A stretch of DNA of 10,289 nucleotides, taken from assembly GCA_002299425.1 (NCBI GenBank), contig DBNW01000071.1:7784-18072 (forward strand), in the 5' to 3' direction. A program made the position numbers and the translations under genes. Numbering within the stretch: the stretch's first letter is position 1; every line of letters begins with the position of its first letter. Source of the stretch: Methylococcaceae bacterium UBA662 (lineage in GTDB: Bacteria > Pseudomonadota > Gammaproteobacteria > Methylococcales > Methylomonadaceae). The notes under the pieces were generated by a model that had not been told where the DNA came from, did no database searches, and saw only the letters and a list, made by a program, of their open reading frames with translations. Below are positions 1-5,424 of the stretch, one piece after another.

Positions 1-2156
1 ATGTGGTTGCCGCCGCCGGTGCCGGTATGGCGGCCGTCGAGCATGAATTTTTCGGTGCCCAAACGCGCCAACCGCGCCTGTTCGTACAACTCGGTTGTCC
101 GCTCCGCCAATTCGCGCCAGCTGTTGGACGGATGAATGTTGACCTCGATGACACCCGGGTCGGGCGTCACCATCAGGCGTTCGACCCGGTAGTCACGCGG
201 CGGCTCGTAGCCCTCCAGCACCACCGGCATTTTCAGGTGCGCGGCGGTGGCTTCTACGGCGGCCACCAATTCCAGGTAATGTTCCAACAACGACATCGGC
301 GGCATGAACACATGCAGACGCCCTTCCCGGGCTTCCACGCACAGCGCCGTGTGCGGCACTGCGACATGGACGCTGTCGATGTCGCCGACTTCTTGGCCCG
401 CCAACCCGGGATGGTCGGCCACGGTTTGCTCGAAATAGCTGTAACGCCGGGTCACTTCACCGTAGTAATCGCCCAGGGCCGGCAGTTCGGCGAACAGGCT
501 TTGCGGCTCCTGATGGTCACGTTGGTCGGGCGCCACCCAGGGCAAGCTGCTCAACGGCATCCGCATGCCCATCGGCGAGTTGCCGGGGAGCAAAAACAGG
601 GTGTCACGGCGAAAACGCCACGGCCCGCTTTGCCAGCCTTGGCTGAACCAGTTCCATTTCACCGGCAGGGCGAAACCGGCCGGTTCGCCCAAGCCGGCAT
701 CCAACAATTGGCTTAAGGTTTTGCGCTCAATGGGGTCGTTCAGGTCGCAGTCCAAGGGATTGATGTTCTCCGGCAAACTGTTTTCTTGCCAAAGGTAATA
801 AAAGCTGTCCTCGAAAGCGGCGACGATGTAGCGCGGTTTCAGCCCCAGGCGCAACGCCAGTTGTTTGATGAATTGCTCGGCATGGCCGCTATCATGGCCG
901 TAACCGGTGTTGATGTCGGCCTGCCATTGTTGGTCATGCCAAATCGGCGCGCCGTCCTTGCGCCAAAAAATGCCGTACTGCCAACGTGGAAACGGTTCGC
1001 CCGGATACCATTTGCCCTGCCCGTAATGCAACATCGCCCCTTGCGCGAAGGCATCGCGCAGGCGTTTGGTCAAATCTTGGGCGCGTTCGCGCTTATGGGC
1101 GCCGTCGGCGTGGATGTTCCACTGCGGGCTTTCCATATCGTCAATCGAGACAAAAGTCGGCTCGCCGCCCATGGTCATCCGCACATCGCCGTCCTGCAAT
1201 TGCTGGTCCACCCACTGCCCTAGGGCGTCGATTTGCTGCCATTGCCCGTCGGTATAGGGTTTGGTCACCCGAGGGTCTTCATGCAGCCGCTCGACGGTGT
1301 TGCTGAAACTGAACTCGACCTCGCACGGGTCAGTCGCGCCAGTCACCGGCGCGGCACTGGCCGGGTCTGGGGTACAGGCGAGCGGGATATGGCCTTCGCT
1401 GGCCAGCAACCCGGACGTGGGATCCAAACCAATCCAACCCGCACCCGGCACATAAACCTCCGCCCAGGCGTGCAAATCGGTGAAGTCCTGTTCCGGGCCG
1501 GACGGGCCGTCCAAGGATTTAACGTCGGCGGTCAATTGCACCAAATAACCGGACACGAAGCGCGCCGCCAGCCCCATATGCCGCAACGCCTGTACCAACA
1601 ACCAGGCGGAATCGCGGCACGAGCCGCTGCGCAGTATTAACGTTTCCTCGCAGCTCTGGATGCCGACTTCCATGCGGATGTTATAGCCGATGTCATTGGC
1701 CACCTTGCGGTTAATGTCTACCAAAAAATCGTTGGTGTCGCGCCGGGTTTCATCAAACGTTTCCAGCCACTCCCTAAACAACGGCCCGTTGTCGGTGATT
1801 TCCAGGAATGGCTGCAATTCCTTAAGGTTGGCGGCATCGTAGTTGAACGGGCATTTTTCGGCGTAATCCTCGACGAAAAAATCAAACGGGTTGATCACCG
1901 TCAGATCGGCGATCACCTCCACTTCCACTTTCAGCTCCCGGCATTTTTCTGGAAACACCACCCGCGCCTGAAAATTGCCGAACGGGTCTTGCTGCCAGTT
2001 GATGAAATGGTTTTTCGGCTCGATCCGCAAGGTATAGGCAGTGATGGGGGTGCGGCTATGCACCGCCGGGCGTAACCGGAACACATGCGGCGACAACGCC
2101 ACCGGGCGGTCGAAGCGGTAGCAGGTCTTATGGTTGATTGCCACTTTGATGGTCAT
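1..2156 (-). CDS. Transglutaminase-like / DUF2126 family protein (3' end outside window)
   Basis: Open from an ATG at 2156 to the window edge: 718 codons, with the C-terminal part missing. The N-terminal region (about residues 1-110) is the beta-rich segment seen ahead of bacterial transglutaminase cores. The core carries a full Cys-His-Asp triad: C180 in SGSCRDSAW, H229 in DLHAWAEVY and D245 in GWIGLDPTSG. From about residue 320 the DUF2126 region follows, with GGEPTFVSIDD at 330-340 and HTGTGGGNH at the window edge. Known relatives are about 1100 aa, so roughly a third lies outside. Family members are cytoplasmic proteins of uncertain substrate, often encoded near ATP-grasp/alpha-E proteins and suspected of peptide or amide-bond chemistry. 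An AGGA ribosome site at 2166-2169, 9 nt upstream, supports the start. It lies 97 bp downstream of the HPPD-like gene on the same strand, so co-transcription is likely. Family assignment is firm; the reaction is not known. Confidence 0.9.
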   Translation of the reverse strand, partial: MTIKVAINHKTCYRFDRPVALSPHVFRLRPAVHSRTPITAYTLRIEPKNHFINWQQDPFGNFQARVVFPEKCRELKVEVEVIADLTVINPFDFFVEDYAEKCPFNYDAANLKELQPFLEITDNGPLFREWLETFDETRRDTNDFLVDINRKVANDIGYNIRMEVGIQSCEETLILRSGSCRDSAWLLVQALRHMGLAARFVSGYLVQLTADVKSLDGPSGPEQDFTDLHAWAEVYVPGAGWIGLDPTSGLLASEGHIPLACTPDPASAAPVTGATDPCEVEFSFSNTVERLHEDPRVTKPYTDGQWQQIDALGQWVDQQLQDGDVRMTMGGEPTFVSIDDMESPQWNIHADGAHKRERAQDLTKRLRDAFAQGAMLHYGQGKWYPGEPFPRWQYGIFWRKDGAPIWHDQQWQADINTGYGHDSGHAEQFIKQLALRLGLKPRYIVAAFEDSFYYLWQENSLPENINPLDCDLNDPIERKTLSQLLDAGLGEPAGFALPVKWNWFSQGWQSGPWRFRRDTLFLLPGNSPMGMRMPLSSLPWVAPDQRDHQEPQSLFAELPALGDYYGEVTRRYSYFEQTVADHPGLAGQEVGDIDSVHVAVPHTALCVEAREGRLHVFMPPMSLLEHYLELVAAVEATAAHLKMPVVLEGYEPPRDYRVERLMVTPDPGVIEVNIHPSNSWRELAERTTELYEQARLARLGTEKFMLDGRHTGTGGGNH

Positions 2157-2165
2157 AGTCGGTTT

Positions 2166-2169
2166 TCCT
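2166..2169 (-). promoter_or_regulatory. Ribosome-binding site of the transglutaminase/DUF2126 gene
   Basis: On the minus strand AGGA (extended to CAGGAAAA) sits 9 nt before the ATG at 2156. It fixes the start of the transglutaminase gene and shows that translation begins independently of the gene upstream. Confidence 0.55.
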
Positions 2170-2196
2170 GTGTTTTTCGAAACGATTCATGGTGTG

Positions 2197-2236
2197 CGCC
2201 CCGTTGCGTTGCCAAGCCAGACCTGGCGACGGGGCG
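2197..2236 (-). other. Intercistronic GC-rich stem-loop
   Basis: CGCCCCGT at 2197-2204 pairs perfectly with ACGGGGCG at 2229-2236, with a weaker GCCA/TGGC inner stem. It lies between the HPPD-like stop (2254) and the transglutaminase ribosome site. No T-run follows it on the minus strand, so it is not an intrinsic terminator. An mRNA-stabilising or processing hairpin that sets different levels of the two cistrons is a reasonable inference. Confidence 0.4.
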
Positions 2237-2253
2237 GATTGGGGTTAAGGCGT

Positions 2254-3498
2254 TCAGATGGGTTTCAAGCTCGCCATCCTGACCAATTCCTCTTCAATAC
2301 CCGCGACAAAAGTCAATTCGGCGACATTGTCCTTGTGGAAATAACCCTCGAAGGCGCCGTACCGCTGGACATATTCGATGATTAAGGAAGAATGCTCGGA
2401 AGTACTGGAAAAAATCTGTTTTAAGCCTTCTTTTTTAGAACCCACCACATCCAGCAAGAAGCTCTTGCCCGCCTGGCTGATGGCATTTACCACAAAGTCG
2501 ATATTTTCCAACCCCTGCGTTTCCCCATCCTGCACCGCCAAGGCGATATGGTGTAGGCGCGGGCCGTAATTACGGACGAAATTTTCCGTGGGTGACGGAA
2601 ATATCTTCAAATGGTTGACGAAATAAGGCGTGTTGTTGGCGGTGAACACCTTGGCCGGGCTGAACAATTCGTTCGTGGCATGGACACTTTTGGTGATATG
2701 GGTGGATGAGTTTTGGTCCACAATATCCAAGGAACCCCAATAGTAATAACTGGACAACGACAACCATTCCAATAACGCCACTTCGCGGTTTTGGCTGAAA
2801 ACCCTGGTCGCCAAATGGTCAACCGGCAAAATCAAATCGGCAATGCCCAAACTTTGTTGCCGCTGTTTGGCTTCGGCGCAAACCTGCTCTGCCTCGGCAA
2901 TGACAGACTGGCCGCCCAACCGGTAATGCCTGGGTTCGTCAGGCTGGCGTTGGCTGTACGCGACGATGTTGTGGGTGTAAGGCGACGGTTTACTGATGGC
3001 CAAATTGGCCGGCAACTCCAACTTGGCCACTTCCGCCTCGGAAAAAAAACTAAAGCCGCGCCGCTGTTGTAGTTTTACCACGTCTTTCTGGCCGGTCACC
3101 CGCAAAACCTCGCCGATATAACGGCTATGCGGCTTGCTTGACCCCACCGGATAAACCTCGTTTAAACTGCGGAACAAGCCACGGATGCCCTCATGCTTGA
3201 CCTCGCGGATCACCAAATCGGGGTAGTGGTCGGCTATGCGCAACACATGCGACCAATGCGATTCGCTCTCCAAGGTATACAGGTAGCTGTAAGCCGACAT
3301 CAACGACAATTCGGCGATGTATGCAATGGACTTGCCGGGGTCGACCGTCAACATCAGGGCATCAATTTCCCTTACCAGTTCGGTCAGCCCCACGCTGTCG
3401 CGCTCTTCCAGCAGTTTGTTCAGGTATTCATCAAAAAAAGCGGAATTTTTTAAATCACTCCGGACAGAAAAATCGAGAGAGCGGGAAGCCTGCACCAT
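2254..3498 (-). CDS. HPPD-like VOC-fold dioxygenase with non-VOC N-terminal domain
   Basis: 414 aa. The C-terminal half (about 220-400) follows the catalytic domain of 4-hydroxyphenylpyruvate dioxygenase. H228 in LPVDHLATRV, H317 in RLHHIALAV and E375 in SLIIEYVQRYG match the 2-His-1-Glu Fe(II) triad, and LKQIFSS before the Glu matches the HPPD LLQIFT strand. Residues 1-130 are predicted helical, unlike the N-terminal VOC domain of true HPPD, and a linker of about 90 residues follows. A cytoplasmic Fe(II)-dependent oxygenase acting on a 2-oxo acid or related compound is inferred; the substrate is unknown and tyrosine catabolism should not be assumed. The ATG at 3498 is the first possible usual start: the frame stays open 29 codons further up, to a TAG at 3586-3588, without ATG, GTG or TTG. 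No clear ribosome site is visible. It probably heads an operon with the transglutaminase gene. Confidence 0.8.
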   Translation of the reverse strand: MVQASRSLDFSVRSDLKNSAFFDEYLNKLLEERDSVGLTELVREIDALMLTVDPGKSIAYIAELSLMSAYSYLYTLESESHWSHVLRIADHYPDLVIREVKHEGIRGLFRSLNEVYPVGSSKPHSRYIGEVLRVTGQKDVVKLQQRRGFSFFSEAEVAKLELPANLAISKPSPYTHNIVAYSQRQPDEPRHYRLGGQSVIAEAEQVCAEAKQRQQSLGIADLILPVDHLATRVFSQNREVALLEWLSLSSYYYWGSLDIVDQNSSTHITKSVHATNELFSPAKVFTANNTPYFVNHLKIFPSPTENFVRNYGPRLHHIALAVQDGETQGLENIDFVVNAISQAGKSFLLDVVGSKKEGLKQIFSSTSEHSSLIIEYVQRYGAFEGYFHKDNVAELTFVAGIEEELVRMASLKPI

Positions 3499-3633
3499 GG
3501 ATAACGCTTTGTCAAAAGGAGTGTCCCGTAAATAAAAGCAATATTTATACCATTTATTAAAACCCGAAGCCTCTGCGTTCTGAATCTACTTCCTGCATCC
3601 TTGCAGTCGTCCCAAAAGGAGCGGGAGTAAAAG

Positions 3634-3655
3634 CGACTTGTTCAGAGTTTCTTAA
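3634..3655 (-). repeat. Solitary IS5-like terminal repeat
   Basis: On the minus strand the sequence reads TTAA then GAAACTCTGAACAAGTCG. It matches 19 of 23 positions with the left end of the MITE-like element at 4153-4175, in opposite orientation. The AACAAGTC tail recalls IS5 terminal repeats, and TTAA fits the YTAR target preference of that group. The element would extend leftward toward 3560, but no convincing partner end was found, so this is called a remnant. Confidence 0.4.
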
Positions 3656-3819
3656 GAAAAAACTCATCAGGGCGCACCTGCCTATGGGTTAATCACGGCA
3701 CACGGGCTAAGTTAATTGAAAATCCTTAAGATTTCCTCAACTAAAAACCGCCGCCGCACCAAAGCAGCGCATCCAACGCGGCCCGCACTCAAATCGCACC
3801 CCTGGGCCATAATTTGGCA

Positions 3820-3846
3820 TTTGCCGGTGCCGTTTGCACCGGCAAA
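3820..3846. repeat. Perfect 11-bp inverted repeat
   Basis: TTTGCCGGTGC (3820-3830) and GCACCGGCAAA (3836-3846) form a perfect 11-bp stem around a 5-nt loop. Neither strand has a T-run after the stem, so this is not a typical intrinsic terminator. A REP-like element, a protein-binding site or an end of a small mobile element are alternatives. Confidence 0.6.
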
Positions 3847-3887
3847 AAATAGGTATGACCCAATGAGGCAGTAAATTTTTATTTTAA

Positions 3888-4034
3888 TACAATAAGTTAA
3901 AACAAATACCATGAATAGGGCAGCAAACATGCCTTATCACTGGCAAGCCTCTGTTAATAAATTGTCTTCTCGTGACCCTCTGCTTTGTCGCTAAAGCACC
4001 TGCACGTTACCCGCCAAAGTGACGTGCTTTTTTT
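3888..4034 (+). ncRNA. Candidate small RNA (or 27-codon mRNA)
   Basis: A possible promoter reads GAGGCA (3865-3870), a 17-bp spacer and TACAAT (3888-3893), which would start transcription near 3900. A strong terminator ends at 4034, giving a transcript of about 135 nt. No recognised plus-strand gene precedes the terminator, so something else must have been transcribed. The transcript also contains a 27-codon frame (ATG 3911 to TAA 3992-3994) ending 7 nt before the terminator stem, but this frame lacks a ribosome site and family resemblance. No known RNA family was recognised. A decayed gene that kept only its terminator is the main alternative. Confidence 0.3.
4002..4034 (+). terminator. Intrinsic terminator without an obvious gene
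   Basis: GCACGTTAC (4002-4010) and GTGACGTGC (4019-4027) form a 9-bp stem with one G-T wobble and an 8-nt loop. Seven T follow directly (4028-4034). This is a textbook Rho-independent terminator reading rightward. The two known neighbouring genes cannot use it: the HPPD-like gene points left and the nuclease-like gene starts downstream. Confidence 0.7.
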
Positions 4035-4156
4035 GCCCCGCTGATGCTTAATCACTCCTGTATTTCGGGACTGCCATTGGCACGGGATAGCCTGGGGAGG
4101 CTGGCGTTTTGGTGTCGTTGTTGAAATGCGGCGGGCATAACCGAAACGGAACCTAA

Positions 4157-4314
4157 GGAAACGCTGAACAAATCGCCGATTTCCAGGTTGGGCGGTGGTT
4201 TTCACTTTTTTTAAAATCCTCACGCCATTTGGCATGCCGTTTCGGGTGGCTTGTAAAGTTTTCCGCCCATTTTGGGCGGATTTTCTCCTAGAATCCGTTG
4301 TCAACGCGTAACTC
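4157..4314. mobile_element. MITE-like element, 158 bp, flanked by CTAA
   Basis: The left end starts GGAAACGCTGAACAAATC. The right end read inward starts GAGTTACGCGTTGACAAC, an imperfect inverted match sharing the ACGC and ACAA blocks. CTAA occurs immediately outside both ends (4153-4156 and 4315-4318), as expected for a 4-bp YTAR target duplication of the IS5 group. There is no room for a transposase. A 7-bp stem TCCGCCC/GGGCGGA (4262-4280) followed by TTTT lies inside and may act as a rightward terminator. The last 21 bp match the right end of the second element at 19 of 21 positions. Confidence 0.5.
4262..4284 (+). terminator. Possible terminator hairpin inside the MITE-like element
   Basis: TCCGCCC (4262-4268), loop ATTTT, GGGCGGA (4274-4280) and then TTTT. 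The stem is short but GC-rich and perfect. The T-run is only four bases before a C, so termination would be moderate at best. Confidence 0.4.
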
Positions 4315-4487
4315 CTAACATCAAAAACTACGGGTAGCGGCTGTGTGTGACAACCGGATAAGCACGGGTTTTTCTTCATAATCAGCAGCCGATGGGCAAA
4401 GGCATGGGGCCGGGTGGCTGTGCATTTTTTGGTATCGGTGCGCTTGACCCCCTGACGCACAGTTGTGGACACGGGACAAACACAGTG

Positions 4488-4528
4488 ACGACAAGGGCGA
4501 AACAGGGCTTGTAACCCCGCCCCGTCGT
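4488..4528. repeat. Interrupted inverted repeat upstream of the nuclease promoter
   Basis: ACGAC-aa-GGGC (4488-4498) faces GCCC-c-GTCGT (4519-4528). It lies just upstream of the -35 box of the nuclease-like gene. It could be a regulatory site or simply structure-prone intergenic DNA. Confidence 0.25.
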
Positions 4529-4546
4529 GCGTATTGATGCCCAGGG

Positions 4547-4575
4547 TTTAAGTGGCGATGGCCCATCGCTATAAT
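4547..4575 (+). promoter_or_regulatory. Sigma-70-type promoter of the nuclease-like gene
   Basis: TTTAAG (4547-4552), exactly 17 bp, then a perfect TATAAT (4570-4575). Transcription would start around 4582, giving a leader of about 30 nt before the ATG at 4612. This placement argues against the upstream in-frame starts at 4552 (GTG) and 4558 (ATG), which fall within or before the promoter. Confidence 0.6.
4555..4569. promoter_or_regulatory. Palindromic candidate operator between -35 and -10
   Basis: GCGATGG-C-CCATCGC is a perfect 7-bp inverted repeat around one base. It occupies the promoter spacer and abuts TATAAT directly. A repressor bound there would block RNA polymerase. The binding protein is not identifiable from the window. 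Confidence 0.45.
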
Positions 4576-4611
4576 GGCCGAAAAGACCGGATCACTTTTA
4601 GTGTGGATACT

Positions 4612-5145
4612 ATGACCGATGATGAATTGCGTAAAATTGTGGCTAATTTAGCGCTGTCGCAAGCCAAGACAGACGCCCAGTTGGCCAAGACAGACGCCCA
4701 GTTGGCCAAGACAGACGCTAAATTAAGCAAGCTGGCCGATATGTATGGCGGGGTCGGCAATAACCAAGGCAAGGTCGCCGAAGAGTTTTATTACAATTCG
4801 CTCAAACACAAGTTGGAACTGAACGGCATCCAATTTGATTTTATTGAGAAAAATGTCACCCGAAGCAAAGGCGGCATTGAAGAGGAATACGATTTGTTGC
4901 TGGTCAACGGCCAGAACGTCTTTATTGTGGAGGTGAAATACCGTGTGCATCCTAAAGACATAGCCTGTTTGTTAGGCCGTAAACGGGCTAATTTTTTAAA
5001 GTTATTTCCTGAATACCGGGACTATAAAATCCATCTGGCACTGGCGGGTTTCGCCTTAGAAGAAGATGTCAAGCGCATGGCTTTGGAACAAGGCATTACC
5101 GTGTTACAGCGTCGGGGCGCTATCGTAGAAACCTTGGCGGCATAA
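4612..5145 (+). CDS. Coiled-coil PD-(D/E)XK nuclease-like protein
   Basis: 177 aa from the chosen ATG; a longer 197-aa frame opens at GTG 4552. The N-terminal part is a helical, coiled-coil-like segment (residues 1-42) that includes the tandem heptads KTDAQLA, KTDAQLA, KTDAKLS encoded by 21-bp DNA repeats. After MYGGVGNNQGKVAEEF comes an alpha/beta domain with the restriction-endonuclease-like signature: E57/E58 in VAEEF, D94 in EEYDLLL, then a hydrophobic strand and E107-V-K109 in IVEVKYR. This fits DUF3782-type hypothetical proteins of the PD-(D/E)XK superfamily, common in cyanobacteria and gammaproteobacteria and of unproven role. A soluble, DNA-binding or nicking protein that oligomerises through the coiled coil is inferred. 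It stands alone on the plus strand between two mobile elements, which suggests lateral acquisition. The start rests on the promoter position; the ribosome site is weak. Confidence 0.75.
   Translation: MTDDELRKIVANLALSQAKTDAQLAKTDAQLAKTDAKLSKLADMYGGVGNNQGKVAEEFYYNSLKHKLELNGIQFDFIEKNVTRSKGGIEEEYDLLLVNGQNVFIVEVKYRVHPKDIACLLGRKRANFLKLFPEYRDYKIHLALAGFALEEDVKRMALEQGITVLQRRGAIVETLAA
4664..4726 (+). repeat. Three 21-bp tandem repeats inside the nuclease-like gene
   Basis: Units at 4664-4684 and 4685-4705 are identical; the third at 4706-4726 is diverged in its second half. Each unit encodes one heptad, so unit gain or loss would lengthen or shorten the coiled coil without a frameshift. Near-identity at the DNA level suggests recent duplication. 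Confidence 0.8.
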
Positions 5146-5281
5146 AAGCGGAACATCAGGGCTAGGCTCTGCCGGAATGACAGCTAAAAACTTGTGTAGA
5201 CACTCATGGGGCTTTTGACGGCAACAGTTGCTTGACCAACGCCACCCAATACGCGGCGCCCACCGATAAGGTTTCCTTATT

Positions 5282-5409
5282 AGAGGAGTGACGCATTGAT
5301 AAGAAGCAGTTATTTAAAACCAATAACTTAAAATCATTGTTGTTAAGCGGCTGTGTTTTGTGACCTATTGGTTTTAAACGATAATGCGTCGTCAATGCGT
5401 AACTCCTAG
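5282..5409. mobile_element. MITE-like element with bipartite inverted repeats
   Basis: The left arm 5284-5325 and right arm 5366-5407 are inverted copies in two blocks at identical spacing. The outer block matches 15 of 16 positions (AGGAGT-G/T-ACGCATTGA) and the inner block 13 of 13 (TTTAAAACCAATA). Between them are 13 bp with almost no match. The central 40 bp are AT-rich and non-coding. CTAG follows the right end (5406-5409) and TTAG lies at the left (5280-5283), compatible with a degenerate YTAR target duplication. The right end matches that of the 158-bp element at 19 of 21 positions. It starts 16 bp past the glucokinase stop codon, so the glucokinase mRNA would carry it as a long 3' hairpin. 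Confidence 0.6.
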
Positions 5410-5424
5410 ATTAATGGGACACGT

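Larger units (their letters stand above)
3499..4546. other. Gene-poor island of small repeats and hairpins
   Basis: About 1.05 kb with no recognisable protein gene on either strand. The longest open frames (minus strand, 3712-3930 and 3954-4472) have basic, low-order compositions and no family resemblance. The stretch contains a weak minus-strand TATAAA at 3544-3549 upstream of the HPPD-like gene, a solitary IS5-like element end (3634-3655), an 11-bp perfect hairpin (3820-3846), a candidate small RNA with terminator (3888-4034), a 158-bp MITE-like element (4157-4314) and a broken inverted repeat at 4488-4528. It looks like an accumulation site for small non-autonomous elements. Confidence 0.6.

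Noticed and set aside
3..716. 237-codon plus-strand open frame
   Set aside because: It is the antisense of the transglutaminase/DUF2126 gene, whose motifs on the minus strand are unmistakable.
3499..3585. In-frame upstream extension of the HPPD-like gene
   Set aside because: 29 open codons with plausible composition but no ATG, GTG or TTG, so no usual start exists upstream of 3498.
3771..3830. Possible tRNA suggested by a TCAAATC-like segment
   Set aside because: No acceptor, D or anticodon stems could be arranged around it.
3712..3930. 72-codon minus-strand open frame with a hydrophobic start
   Set aside because: No ribosome site, crosses the perfect hairpin, and resembles no known family.
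3954..4472. 172-codon minus-strand open frame
   Set aside because: Very basic, repeat-derived composition with no domain pattern; it runs through the terminator and the MITE-like element.
4552..4611. Twenty-codon upstream extension of the nuclease-like gene
   Set aside because: It spans the -10 box and the palindrome, and the predicted transcript begins after its start codons.
4664..4726. Short direct repeats as a CRISPR array
   Set aside because: Units are contiguous without spacers and encode heptads in a coding frame.
5204..5395. 63-codon minus-strand open frame downstream of glk
   Set aside because: Most of it lies inside the MITE-like element. The last 25 or so residues look somewhat protein-like, but no family could be named.
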